Shown here: positions 47,095 through 58,960 of the stretch, one piece after another | Numbering within the stretch: the first letter of the stretch is position 1 | Layout: every line of letters begins with the position of its first letter | Origin: Salvator merianae | Taxonomy: Eukaryota > Chordata > Lepidosauria > Squamata > Teiidae | Length of the DNA: 64,000 nt | Reading direction: 5' to 3' | NCBI GenBank assembly: GCA_003586115.2 | Contig: QVOM02000112.1 | Span: 44,579,487-44,643,486 of the forward strand | Made by a program: the position numbers and the translations under genes | Notes under the pieces: model-generated | The model's input: only the letters and a program-made list of their open reading frames with translations | Databases searched by the model: none | What the model was told of the DNA's origin: nothing

Positions 47095-47612
47095 TAAGAA
47101 CGCGTTCCAACACGACATTTAATCAGTTTACAGGCCGTCTTCAGTTCCAGCTGGCCTGACATAATCTTGCCTTTCCATAGTTTTTCTGGACTAAATTGGT
47201 GAAATCCGGACTACTTTGCATTAGGATTTAATGAGTTCTCAAGCCGCTCCAGATCGCTAGCCTGTTTTACTTTGCGAGGTGAGAACGCGGAAGGAGACTA
47301 TTTGGGAGGGATCGTACTTTTGGGAGGGTGTGCAGAGGGAGGAATCCCCATTTCCTGCCATCCAATGACCAACTTATGTTATGCTTGGGGGGGGGTCAAC
47401 AGGGATGAGTGGGCAGGGAGCACAGTACTTCCTCCTTTCTAGGCATGCAGACACACCCGCATGCACAGGGACAAGTTGGAATGGAAGTTTTCTCTTTCCC
47501 GCCCTCAAACTAAGGCTGCCTAGAATTCGGTAGATGTTCAGACTTGGCTAAAGCAGCAGCAGTTTCCCTCCTTTCTAGGCATGCAGACACACACGCATGC
47601 GTAGGGACAACC

Positions 47613-47853
47613 CTGCAAGTTTTCTTTCCCTTCTACAGCTTTGGGCAACTTCAGAGCTCCACAGAACAATAGCAGCACCTCTCCTCTTGTTTCTAGGCAT
47701 GCAGACACCAAGAATAGAGAACATGAAAGTGGAGGACTTTCACCTTCTCTGTGCTTGGAGTCTGCATATGTAGAAAAGAGGGGAGATGTTGCTATTGTTC
47801 TGTGGAGCTCTGAACTTGCGCAATTCTGTAAAATGGAAAGAAAACTTGAGGTG
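47613..47853. repeat. Long imperfect hairpin (about 118-bp arms) inside Harbinger copy 3
   Basis: The left arm 47613-47730 (from ctgcaagttttctttc through tcagagctccacagaacaat to catgaaagt) pairs with the right arm 47736-47853 (actttcaccttctctg through attgttctgtggagctctga to gaaaacttgag). The loop is only about 5 bases. Identity looks about 80-85 percent by eye. Frames on both strands give similar peptides because of this symmetry. Likely a nested MITE or a foldback; a transcript would form a long dsRNA stem. Confidence 0.8.
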
Positions 47854-48172
47854 GGGCTAGGCAGGCTGAAAAGCTGACAGGACAGCAAGAGCTAGGGGAA
47901 GCCTGTGAAAAGGCTTCCCACTTCACGCCTACCTTGACCTGTCTTCTGCTCCAGCTCTCTGCAACATACCCGCCTCCTATCTCTCTCTCTCTTACTCTCT
48001 CTTTCTGTCTCTCACACACACACACAATGCTGCATGTAAGCCGGCAGCTGAGGAAGAATTGGGGGGGGGGGTTTGAGAGGATCATTAAACACAGAGAGAG
48101 AGAGAACTGAGGGAGAATTTTTTTGTGGGGATGAGAGAAATTTTATTATTATTTTTAAAGTGTGGAAAAGCA

Positions 48173-48222
48173 AAAACAAAAACAAAAAAAACAAAACAAA
48201 AACAAAAAAAAAAAAAACAACC
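48173..48222. repeat. A-rich (CAAAAA)n low-complexity run
   Basis: Imperfect AAAAAC run within Harbinger copy 3. Source of the KNKNKK-type peptide frames. Confidence 0.9.
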
Positions 48223-48626
48223 AGCCACCCTCCCAAAGCAGTTTCTCTCCACACCTTGCTTTGATCCCTTGTTCCAGATCTAATAAGGAGATTAGGAGGC
48301 TTTTTGCTTTTAATTTAAAGAAGTGTTTGTTTAGGGGCAGGAATCCCCTCAAAAAGGGCAGAGCTTGATTTTCCCATCCTTGTGAAGTCAAGATTTGAAC
48401 GTTGGGACTGCAGCCAATCACTGACTGCCCAGGGAGGGGAATTTGGCGAGGGGTGGAGACAGAAAAAGTATGGTTTCCCCGTGCCAAGCACAGGAAACAT
48501 CAGTGTGTGAACGAGCAAATCCTAACTGAGACTGTGTTAAAATGAAAATGTGGGAATGATCAGAAGACGAATTCAGGCCCCATACTCTTCTGATACGGAT
48601 TAAATTTACAATGTCGGACCATGCCC

Positions 48627-48929
48627 TAATTCTTGCAAATGCTGAAAGTTTAATGTACTTGTAGGATAAGATGGTGTCTAGGGGTGTGCAAAACACCATT
48701 TTATACTCTATTTGAAGCATTTGAAATGGCCACGGTGAAACAGCTAGCAAAGCAGAAAACACTTAGCAAGGCCTCCCTTCCCTCACGTTGTTCCTGACTG
48801 CCTCTCCCAGCCTTCTTGTAACCAAAAGGAGGTGGGGCCAACTGCCACTGTGGCTCATGCAATGATGCCATTGATCACACCACTACAATTTGGGATCTTC
48901 CCCTAGCACTTTCTGAGTCTCTAAAATGA
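48627..48929. other. No confident feature
   Basis: 48680-48720 (aggggtgtgcaaaacaccat) resembles a hAT terminus of the GTGCAAA type, but no partner end is visible. Confidence 0.35.
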
Positions 48930-48937
48930 TGAACAGT

Positions 48938-49305
48938 CAGCGGCGTAGCTATATGTTCCGCCACCCGGGGCGGACCGAACGGCGACAGCTGAGCAGGACG
49001 CCCCGCCCTGCAGGACGCCCCGCCCTGCAGGACGCCTACTCCCGCTGCCGCCGTAATGATGGCCGCGCGCGCGCACGCCAGCCGGCACGGCGAGCGAGCG
49101 AGCGGCGGGCGGGGCGGGGAGAGCGAGAGAGCGAGCGCCGGGCGGGGCGAGCGAGCGAGCGAGCGGCGGACGTGCCGGTAAGCCGCCTAAAAGCCAACCG
49201 GACGCAGGGCGGGCGGGAGGGCCCAGCTCAAAGGCGGGCGCCGCCCCAAACAAGGCGCCGCCCGGTGCGCACCGCCCCCCGCGCACCCCCCTTGCTACGC
49301 CAGTG
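48938..49305. mobile_element. GC-rich hAT-like non-autonomous element with CpG-island-like composition
   Basis: 368 bp starting CAGCGGCGTAGC and ending GCTACGCCAGTG; the ends pair as 12-bp terminal inverted repeats with two mismatches. The flanking 8-mers TGAACAGT (48930-48937) and TGAACATT (49306-49313) match 7 of 8, as for hAT transposons. The interior is extremely GC- and CpG-rich: a duplicated ctgcaggacgccccgcc (near 49000-49035) and cgagcgagcgag runs. Frames in it are arginine- or alanine/proline-rich artefacts on both strands. It is not a host promoter as far as sequence shows, although it would score as a small CpG island. Confidence 0.8.
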
Positions 49306-49313
49306 TGAACATT

Positions 49314-50132
49314 TTTTAAAAGATCAATATCTAAAATCACAGTGGAGTGTGCAATGACATCACGAGTAACATTGTCATGTGGGCTGTGCCAGTTGCAGGT
49401 AGTCCCATTCCCTCCATGCTCCAAAGTAGGTTGGGAGGGACAACTAAGAACAAGATAAGAAAGGTAAGTTCTCACCTTGCACTAAGAGCAGGACACCTTG
49501 CACTAAAACCCCATGTAAGAGCAGAGTGGTCATTTCTAGTGCTTCAAATGACTTTCAAAATGACATTCTGAGGACAGCTAAAGTTTCAAGAATGGAGGGA
49601 AATTTGTGCAAGTTGGAAGCAACAGTTACGTTTTGTCCTTACTTTAAGTACAAATGTTTACTGAAGAAGTGAAACTATGATCTAAATCATGAACTACCAT
49701 TAGTGTTTTGAACGTTTGCTAATGGAAGAGTAATGGAATACACCAAATTAATTTATGTGTACTTTTGACTAGTATGGTTAGACATTAATAGCAGTTGACT
49801 TTCTAGCATTATCCTTGTATGACTGACTATGGAAGATGTCACTTGGGAGTCAACAAGACATTTCCTTTATGCTTCTGCAGAATACGAATATCTCCTCCAC
49901 AGTTACTATGGGGATGTGATCAAAGACCTTGAGAAGCATAGCAACAATCTCCCCATTCTTTGTCATTTTTCTATTCTGTTTCCATAACAATAAATGAAGA
50001 ATATACAAAAGCTGAAACTCATATTTTCATATTAAATGAAATGTTCCTATTCCTTGACTCAGAAGATATTCCAGGAGGTAAAGAAGAGAAAAGATCAAAA
50101 CACTTTACTTTTCAATTCTTTGACATACCTAT
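49314..50132. other. No recognisable gene or element
   Basis: Nothing seen beyond chance frames. Confidence 0.45.
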
Positions 50133-50489
50133 GGGCCTTTTCACACTCACCAGCCTAGAATGGTATAGCAATACTATTCACACTTCAAGGGCTAGAACAG
50201 CCCTATACTGGGTTGCTAGGCACTTGAAGTGCAGATACAGGCCCAGTTGCCATGACAGCAACTGCGGCAACGTCCGGCACATGGCCAGACATTGCTATGA
50301 TGATTGGGATGTGGTGCGTGACTGTGCAGCTGCAGCCACCCCACCCTGCCCACTCACAGCATTTGCACCCAGAAGAGGATGCAAATGATGCTGATCAGGA
50401 ACCATCCTGCTGTAGATGCCCCTGGACAAGGCTGTGCAGATTCACTTACTCAATGAGTGTCTGCTTATGACTAACAAAAATGGGCATGG
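50133..50489. mobile_element. GGGCC-ended non-autonomous DNA transposon
   Basis: Left end GGGCCTTTTCACACTCACC after TAT. The interior gttgccatgacagcaactgc and gtgactgtgcagctgcag match 61265-61360. The right end is uncertain; aacaaaaatgggc near 50473-50485 is the best candidate. No coding capacity. Confidence 0.5.
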
Positions 50490-52010
50490 GAATTATAAAC
50501 ACAACTGGCACATGGCCTGCAAGTACAGAGAACTTGACCAGAGAGCTGGATCTCTGTATTAGACAAATATTCATTTTGTTCACCAGGGGCAATTTTGGAA
50601 AATACAAGTCTGATTTTAAAAGGACAATGAAAAGATTGCAAAATATTCTGTGTTTGTGCACATAGCAAAGGACTTGGAAGGACATCTGCATTACAGCAGG
50701 AGCTGACTCAGGAAATAATCCACTCAGATGGTTTGATAGTAGCTGATATGATCTTGGGGAGAATTTTAGAAGGATAATATTAAGGGTATTTGGCATTTCA
50801 GACCAACCTTTGTTTACAGTGGACCTGGATTTACATCTGGGAGAGCTCTTATCAAGAATCCAAGGAAACAGTACTGAATTCAGACTGAAAACTGGTTTAC
50901 ACCAGAGATTGGCTTTTGTCTAAAGTAAAGGTCACCCATTTAAGCCCATCAACACACAGTCCAGGTGTATTCTTCCAACTGAGCAGGTTCACTGAGTTGG
51001 CAGAAACTACCAATAAGGATATTAGTGACATAACCCCTACACAAGAACATCACTTGCCCCTTCCCTTCCATGTTTTCCCATCAGAATGTGCCCATAAACT
51101 TACATTAATGCAACCCTCTTAGACCCCATCCCTGGGCAGAACCTAGGTTTAGGGACAGCCCTGAGATCCAGATGTGCATAAAAATGCACACTAGCAACAA
51201 CCAAATAGGAGTCTTCACCCCCTCATCACTTACCATCTAGGCTTCTGACATCTGAAGTCTCTGCTGCTGCACAGCTGCACGAAGTTGCTACGCTTTGCAT
51301 TGCCTGCCTGCTGGCATGCTGCTTCAACCCAAAGCAACCCCACTTGCTGAAACTCTGATCGTTGTCTTGGTTAAGGCACAGAGCCAAAAGAACTGTGGCC
51401 TGCTACAGTTTGATGTGGAGTTGTGCTCTCTCAGAGCTCAACAGCTCTGCTGCCTGTAACTCCATTGACAGCAGCAAACCAATATACTCAACCCCCCCTT
51501 CACCTCCGAGGGTGAGAACTGGTTGTTCCTGGCCAAGTTAGGATCTCATTCCCATAGAATAGGACAGACTTTAGGAATTTTTCCCTGCTTTCCCCTCCTA
51601 TCTGTTTCTACCTTAAATTAACCTTCCATTCATACAAGGGTTTTTTTGCCTGATTTGACCCCTTGTGCACATGCAGTATGCCGCAAGGAGGGAGACCTCT
51701 ATCTTTTGTTGTACAGGAATTGCATGCTTTCTATAACCTTGAAAGCCATCCAATCAACTGATTTCTCTCTTGTATTTGTATATTTTTAAAAAGTTTTTAC
51801 CACAATTTATAAATAAAGTTTCCAGTCTAAATTTATTTGATCTTGGTCTGGAATTATTTTCTTGTTCCCTGATTTTTCTTTTATGAAGTTACTGTAAGAA
51901 TTTACCATTTGTAAAGTCATAACATCAAGATCTCATTTTTAAAACTAGGTGCTTGAGTAAGCTTTTTTCCCCATTAAAACCAGTACTCCTTGTGCCCAGC
52001 TCACAACAAG
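50490..52010. other. No confident gene; one poly(A)-signal-bearing AT-rich stretch
   Basis: 51770-51860 has aataaag followed by a T-rich region, reminiscent of an LTR R-U5 segment, but no LTR edges or internal sequence could be found. The rest holds only chance frames. Confidence 0.4.
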
Positions 52011-52011
52011 G

Positions 52012-52077
52012 TGTGTTATGGCCCATGGGATCATGAAGAGTTGGACATAACTGACTGACTGATTGAACAACAACAAT
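52012..52077 (+). mobile_element. BovB / Sauria-SINE type 3' tail
   Basis: The sequence atgggatcatgaagagttgg, then acataactgactgactgatt, then gaacaacaacaa is the characteristic 3' end shared by BovB LINEs and the SINEs that use their machinery. Read on the minus strand it gives VSQLCPTLHDPMG, the well-known artefact peptide of these tails. Only about 65 bases remain, so LINE and SINE cannot be told apart. Its presence points to a squamate genome. Confidence 0.75.
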
Positions 52078-55000
52078 CACTTGAAAAGATAAGGTATGAT
52101 AACACGTATATCTGGACACAAAGAATTGACATGACAATAACACCTTCTAGTTTTCTTCATCATCAAAACAGACCATGCACTATACTGTAATGTTGGTCCT
52201 CTTGCACAAGTACCTACAGTGAACACTATAGACTTCTTGAGAACCCAATCATCATCATGTTAGAAAACAGAAAACAGAAAATAGTATTACATATACTCAG
52301 TTTCCTTGTCATTATATAGAGATTTAGAGATGGTCTCAACTTCAAAATAAGTTTGAATTCAGGTATATTTTATGAAATTTGAAAGTCTGAATTTTGAAGG
52401 AGATGATGATGATGATGACTGGCCCATGTTTAATATAATTATATAAATGGTATGAAATGCTGCTCACTAAACAGTAAAAAATACTCCTGCTCCAACCAGT
52501 GGGGACTTCTGCTCCTGTCTCTGGAGAGTCTTCCACAGCAAATTTAGGAAACAGTAAGAGGCACAAAAGAAATGTTGACTCAAAGAAGGTCTAATCATGT
52601 GGCAGTGGATGTTGCTCTATGTGAGGACTATATGTTTTAGGAAATGGCTAATTGAATTAATTATGAAAATGTCTAACCCCAACCTCAAAGCAAAGAGAGA
52701 TGTTGAAGTGATGTACACAAACATTGTAAGACTGTAGGAAGACGGCAATAGGGGTATACACTTTTCTTTCCTTTGAGGTTCCTGCAAAGAGTGCAACACA
52801 CCCCAGTGCTGGTGAAGTCTGCTGAGCACACTGCTAGGGCATGATCAAATCTGCTGCATGATCCCTTTATCCAGCCACTCACTTGCTTCTGAAATCCTTT
52901 CTTGGTTTTTAAAGAGGGCAATAAAACAGGTGGATGAGAGGATAACCAGGTAGTTTGCAGCAGGGCTCATGACCCATTAACTCTGTCAGCATCCATTCAG
53001 AGTCTGCACAGAAGATTCCATCAAGTACCGTCTGTGTGTGCAATAGTATGCAGATCCAGTTTAGAAAAAAATCTTGTTTTGTTTTTCAGACCCTCTTTAA
53101 ACCCTTCTTCTTCCTTTATTGCCTTTATACAATATGACCATTTTCATCCTCAGTGGGCATCTCCTTAATAAGAGAAGTAAGTAACAAACAAAAATCCTAG
53201 CATCTAATGATGTGAGCGCCTGACATATCTTGATTGATTACACTGTTTTGTTTCAATCAATGCTCCCACTTTCCAAAGGGCTATTAGTTGGTTTATTAAA
53301 GCAGTTCTGTTTCCATGAGTACAGAAAGCTAAGCATGGACACTTAACAAAAAACAGAGTAAGATGATTTCCAGATAAAGAATCCTGGCAAATCAAGGTTG
53401 CTCAGTCTCTCTCTTCCTCCCTCCCTCCCTCTCCCTCCCCCTCTCTTTTTTAAAGTACAGGATATTGTGGGTGTTGATGTCTTCAAAGAGATAATAATAG
53501 TATCAGTTCTGAGAGTGCTATTATCAATCTTCCAAGAAGTCACAAGTCAGTGTGAAACAGTATGATGAGTTTGTTCAACAAAGTACACATTTTTCATCTT
53601 CTTCCTAATTAGGTACCGATGTTGGGGAAGGGAAGCACCAGTCGTTGAACCTGTGAGCTGAGGCAATGGTAAAAGCCCAACTTCACAATACAGAGAATGT
53701 GCCTAATAGCTTTACCATTAACTGTCAATAAATGAGAGGTTTCAAGCAATAATAATAAGCATAGGTTTCATAAGCAAAAAATAAGCAAGAGATTTCAAGG
53801 AATACTACAAAGAACTATGTTCTTCCCCAACCAACCTCTTCTGCCCTTACAGTCAAGAAGACACAAGGCAAGTGGCCAGATGATAATTTCATTCATCCAG
53901 TCCTGGAGAAACTTCAGTTTGTAGTACAAGGAATCATGGGGATATACTTTCCCATCTCCCTGAGTGCACAAAATGCCCTGTACGTAGTGCAAGCAAAGAC
54001 TGTTGTGAGCAAATCTTTACCCCATATTATAAAAGTAATGCTAGGGAGTCCATTTACCCAAACTTCCTCAAGGTCAATATTCAGAAGGGCAAAACAAGTT
54101 ACCATTTCACCAACTCACCCCCATTGGCCAAGTGGCGATAGGAAGTTAATGTCTCTTACTTAAAACAGAAGGCCAATTCAAACTTAACCATTCTTACTCC
54201 AGCAGGACCAATGATCCCTTCTTCAAGACCCCGAGGTAAGTCACGCCTTTGGTATACAGAGTAGTCCATCATCTCTAAACAGATGAGAAACCCAATGGAA
54301 TGCATATGTGGATGAGGAACATATGTTTCCTCCTTCTGGAGCAACCATTCCCTAATATAGTTATTAACCCTTTGTGATCTCCAGTTAGGCCTTTTGCCGT
54401 CCTTGGCCTCACAGTTTCCCCGACACAGTGACAGGAAAATGTGCCCTGAAATGTTTATGGAATGCAGCTACCTGCCAAGGTCAGGCAAGACTGAGAGATG
54501 GAGGTGACAGCAGAATTTGGCAGACATCAAAAGGGTGAATTTGAAACTGGGGTGTGAAACTCTGACTAGATGGGAAGGATGTAGCTGGATAATATAGAGT
54601 CCTGATGTTTCTTCCCACTTGTGGTTTATTATTAATAGGATGTACACTGTTCACATGCGTGCAGTAAATGACTTTGTTTATCAATTGTAAGGGTGCTTCC
54701 AAAACCCATGATTTAACCAGAATTATATTTAGATTGGACCACCCATGGCATTTCCAATATAGTCTTGATATACTGAGAAACGTGACAGGCTACCTCAATA
54801 AACTGATTATCCAATCTTGCAGCAGAAATGGACCATTTCCTGTGTTTGAGGAAACAAAGCCATCTAATCTCCATCAATGACCAAAATATAGGGTGATTAT
54901 GCACTGGCCAGTATACTAGACCAGCAACCATTCTAGGATTCTTTCTTCCACATTCTGGTGTGGTCTAAGCCTCACCTTTACTCTGCTTGCTGGTCCAGTA

Positions 55001-55494
55001 TTCCAGCCAGAGCAGGATCACCCATAAGGTAAATCACCTGAACAGCATCAATGTCAATGGAAAAGTATGAGTAACCACTATCAAAGTGCCTCTTCCTGCT
55101 CTGTCTTTACAACAATTCAGTTCAGTTCAACTTAGTTTATTGTTCAGTCATTTGATCATTATCAAAGAAGCTAAAATATACAAATATAAGTACAATCACA
55201 TGAAATGACATCATGTGCACTTATGGCAGGATGTACGCTGAATGAGTACAGTGCTGTGTGGACACCACCCTCCTTCAGCACATCCACTGTGACATGAGTT
55301 TGCCATGCTGTGCAGACCCAGCACACTCATGATGCATTCCCAGGACCACTACAGTGTTATGTGAATATTATATATGATATTCCTTATATTTCAAGTGCAT
55401 ATGGCATGGTAATGGCACCTTGGAAAAGACTACTCCCATTCTCATCAAGCTGGCATCCCACTGTAGAGAAACAGAAAGTATCATCAGCTTTAAT
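52078..55494. other. No recognisable gene; low-complexity patches
   Basis: Has a GAT run (52402-52419) and a CT-rich tract (53400-53450). Short chance frames only; no exon or element I can defend. Confidence 0.45.
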
Positions 55495-55502
55495 GTTCAC
55501 AC

Positions 55503-55662
55503 TAGAGTCTGCTGAACTGGTTCAGTCAGTGTTTGCTTGGTCTGCATGAAAACCAAATCAACCTGGTTTTGGGGAAAAAAAACAGTTCAAATAGAACGTG
55601 AATCAAGGGTAGTTGGTTCAATTAGAATTGAACCATTAAGTTTCAATTCATACGCATCCCTA
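55503..55662. mobile_element. Short hAT-type element E with perfect 8-bp duplication
   Basis: 160 bp starting TAGAGTCTGCTGAACTGG and ending ATACGCATCCCTA. Identical 8-mers GTTCACAC flank it (55495-55502 and 55663-55670). The terminal TAGAG / TAGGGATG pair is degenerate. No coding capacity. Confidence 0.8.
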
Positions 55663-55953
55663 GTTCACACAGGTGGTAGGGGGATGGCCATGAGACTAGG
55701 ACACTAGCTGCCTCCAGGGCTACAGTGAATGTTCTGACCCATGAAGCACTATAATCTGTACCACTTCCCATTCATACACACACACATACACACACATAGT
55801 AGTTTACAAAACTTTGAACATAAAAACAGCTAAAACGATCAGTTATATACAGATCCCATCAGACTGTAGCCAACAAGTCTACAAAATATCACACTGTTCT
55901 GTCTTTCCATTTTTTCAGATGTAAAGAAATGTAGGTTTATGAAAACAACATAT
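55663..55953. other. No confident feature
   Basis: Contains a short CA-type run (55775-55798). Nothing else seen. Confidence 0.4.
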
Positions 55954-56250
55954 TAATGATGTATATGAACTGAAATTTAGTAGATTGAATTGAGCCAACT
56001 ACCCTGAGTTTGGGTTTGCTTCAAAACATTGTTTTTGAACTACAGGGTGGCTCAGTTAGTATGCAAACCAAGGGAACCATCCTTGGTTTGCTATGGTTGA
56101 CTTGGTTTGTTGGAACACCCCTTGGTTTGGTTTTGCTTTGAAACATTTTTTTAAAAAACCTACAGGGTGGCTCATTTTGAATGCGAACTATATGAGCCAT
56201 CCTGTTCGCTATGCACTGTGAACCAAGTGGACCAGTTTGGCACATCACTA
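55954..56250. mobile_element. hAT-type element F with internal 120-bp direct repeat
   Basis: Starts TAATGATGTATATGAACTG and ends TTTGGCACATCACTA, giving an inverted-repeat pair of the family. The flanks CAACATAT and CATCATAC match 6 of 8. The phrase tacagggtggctca occurs at 56041 and again at 56161, exactly 120 bases apart, with further similarity around each. No coding capacity. Confidence 0.6.
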
Positions 56251-56269
56251 CATCATACCCATTGATAAG

Positions 56270-56783
56270 GAAATTAACAAAATAATTCATACTAGGATAG
56301 TCTGGTCAAAAGGAATATGTTTATTATATAAATTTCATAGTCAAATAATTGAAGAGGACAAGTACATTGCTAAACAATTGCTAATGGCAGTGAAGGCAAT
56401 AATAACCAAAAACTGGAAAACCCAGAGAACTAGAAAGCTAAAGGAGTGGTATGCTTATATAAGTGAACAAATGAAGTTTGATTTTATAAGGGAAAAAAGA
56501 ATGAGATATGTGGGAAACATGACATCACAGTCAGCTGTACTGGTGTGGTCAGGAGTGGTAATGTATCTCTGTCAACAAACAGAAGACCCAGCGATTTAAG
56601 GAATAATCAATGCAAACTCCCATCTGGACAGAAATGGAATATAAAGGACAGTTGAAGAACCACAAGGTCTGATCTACCCATTTAGTAGAAGAGGGGTGGA
56701 AGGTAGAGAGCTTCTTTTTTCCAGTTTGTTAATTTTTATTTATTATTGTATATTGTTTGAAATAAAATATTTAAAAAATATAT
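56270..56783 (+). pseudogene. L1-type LINE 3' end, 5' truncated
   Basis: A plus-strand frame (to a stop at 56597-56599) reads LLMAVKAIITKNWKTQRTRKLKEWYAYI, the AAxxAIxxxWK ... EWxxxI pattern of the L1 ORF2 C-terminus. It continues through a short 3' UTR to tattgtttgaaataaaatat and an A-rich end at about 56783. It begins directly next to hAT element F. Confidence 0.6.
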
Positions 56784-57915
56784 ACCTTCCCTACTGAAAT
56801 TGTCGATTAAAAAAAAAATCACTACTAGAGGGAAGACCATCCTTTCCATAAATATTAAGTACTGGAGGTCCTAAACCTTCATTAAAGAATGATAGGAATG
56901 AGAAGGAAATGTTCAAAGTGCTGCACAATGATTTAGCAGCATGAATCCTATTAACGTCAGTACTTTGAAAATTTATCTCCTATGAAGTACTTGCAGAGGA
57001 TGAAAAAAGGGGAGGAAATAGGAGGAAGATGTGACACATTCTTAAGATGAAAAGACTTTTTTTTCTCTAATTTTTTCCTCATTGCTCGTATATTAAGACC
57101 CCCCCCTTTTTTATTTAAGGCAAGAAAACAGACCGTGCATTTCACGTCTTCTACAAGACAGGAAGAAATGCTGATGTGTAATATGCTGACTTATAATTTT
57201 TAAAATATGAAGCTCTAGAGCTCAAGCCTGCTTAAGAATGATTCCCTCTCAGGTTGAGCCTATGATTGTATAGTTTACTAAACTGCATGCAAAATGGTCT
57301 GGCTCACACTGAACGTTATTCTTTTCTTGTGATAGAATGTTGAAAATAAAAATTTGGAAAGGAACCACATTACTGAAAAGAAGTTCTGAGGTTCATTCAG
57401 TCCTCTTTACATCTGTCTAAGGCAATGCGGTCCGCATTCACGTGCAGCAAAAGAAGTGGCTTAAAAGTGACTTAGCATGTGTCAGCTGGTGTTCTCAACC
57501 CCATTTCATGTCCACAATAAATGCACTTCAGAAGTACATTTGCTGCTTTTTAATGTGCATTAGAGATTAGATATAACAGTAGCATGAGACAGCTACCTCC
57601 TCTAAGTAGCTTTTGGGACTTTTTTGTTTTCTTTTTAGTTTTCCTGCATGTGTATATGTGCAATATATCTCCACTATGGCAACATCTTACTTTTGAAATT
57701 TCCTCTCTGGAATGTGTATCTGGTAGCAAAACAAAACAGACAAAAGCACCTTAGAGACAGTAGTGTGTGGTCCTCATGTTTTAATCGCAATTTTGATCCA
57801 TCTTTTGCAGCCTAGAATATTTATGAGAGGAGGGAAGAGACAAATGGGCCTGTGAACAATCCCACCTGCAAACTGTATCTATTTCTAAGCCATTTCAGAG
57901 GTTTTTTTAAGTTTG
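56784..57915. other. No recognisable gene or element
   Basis: AT-rich sequence with chance frames only. Confidence 0.45.
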
Positions 57916-57919
57916 AATA

Positions 57920-58440
57920 TAGCCTTAGGCCATTTCCTTATTTACCTTCAGGTGGATGTTCCAGCTGGTCCATTCCTACTCAAGCAGTCTACCAGCTGGA
58001 CATGTCCATGTATCCCAGAACAATGCTAGCTATATTTGGACAACTGTCCAGAACAGCTGCCACACCAGCTCTGAACTCTCACAAACTTTGGAGTCAGTCT
58101 CTGACATTTCCAAAGGCCAAGAATGAAAGTTCTTGGACTTGGAGCCCCTGGAGGACCCATTTTGGCAGAGCACTTTGGTGTGCTGCCAAAATGAGTCTCC
58201 CACTAAGCCAGAACATAGAAGCATGCACCATGTTTGCACACCTCTGTGGCAAAGTTTACATGGTGCTAGACTGTCTACTGGTGTACTGGCATTCTAGCAG
58301 GGGGGTTCTAGCAGGGGAAGGTGCTTCTTTGGTCCACACAGTGTGCAGAAGAAGCTATAGGGGACACTGTACTGAATCACCAAAAAGTGTGGAAAATCCC
58401 CTAGTCTATCATGATGTTACTGTCCGCGCAAGTTCAAACT
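57920..58440. mobile_element. Old DNA-transposon-like repeat (ccattttggca family)
   Basis: Starts near ggccatttccttatttacct, and has an internal inverted pair cattttggcag / ctgccaaaatg (about 58158-58193). The block ttggacttggagcccctgga parallels sequences at 25540, 9110 and 63010. An open frame of 197 codons spans it (57852-58445) but runs through both arms and shows no domain, so I do not call it a gene. Confidence 0.4.
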
Positions 58441-58960
58441 ACTAAAATCTCTGGGACGTCTGTGAACCAAAGTTATGGCATGTCACTATAGAGAGTGTTG
58501 TATTTTAGTGCTGGCATAATTATAAGATATTTGTGTTTCTGTTGTACTGTTCTATGAATTCTGGGAGGAAGAAGAAAATATAAGAACAACAACATGCCAA
58601 CTACTAGCAGCAGGTACTTTTCAGTTATAACATCCTACAGATTTCTTTACTATAACTGTGCAGCTAGAGCGCATTATTTCTGTAGTACTGTGTGCTTCCT
58701 CTATTATTTTGTACATAAATATAGACTTAAGGCAATCGTATTCAAGCTACATTTGTATAGTTTAACTTCATCAATAGACATCCTACAGAGAGAAGGTGCC
58801 CAGAGAACATGTATCATTATTAATTTTTACAGTTTAAAACCATAGAACAAGTTAGAACAAGGGGAAGAAACCAGCATTTTAATGTAGATGAAGAATTTGT
58901 AGCAAGATGGCTATTATTGCTCTTATGCACAAATAACTTTCTGGTCAGGGTGCCAACCAA
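58441..58960. other. No recognisable gene or element
   Basis: Chance frames only. Confidence 0.45.

Larger units (their letters stand above)
47098..48626 (+). mobile_element. PIF/Harbinger-like non-autonomous element, copy 3, with internal expansion
   Basis: Starts GAACGCGTTCCAACACG and ends ATGTCGGACCATGCCC. TAA flanks both sides (47095-47097 and 48627-48629), a TWA duplication. The left 250 bp and right 370 bp match copies 1 and 2. The centre (about 47390-48250) is not shared: it holds three direct copies of tttctaggcatgcagacac (near 47440, 47570 and 47690), a hairpin of about 240 bp (47613-47853), CT and GA runs, a G run and an A-rich run. No transposase. Confidence 0.8.

Noticed and set aside
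48921..49475. Alanine/arginine/proline-rich frames on both strands; possible CpG-island promoter of a gene
   Set aside because: Composition comes from the GC-rich hAT-like element with clear termini; no gene downstream is visible.
57852..58445. 197-codon plus-strand open frame
   Set aside because: Runs through a repeat with inverted pairing and relatives elsewhere that do not keep the frame; no domain seen.
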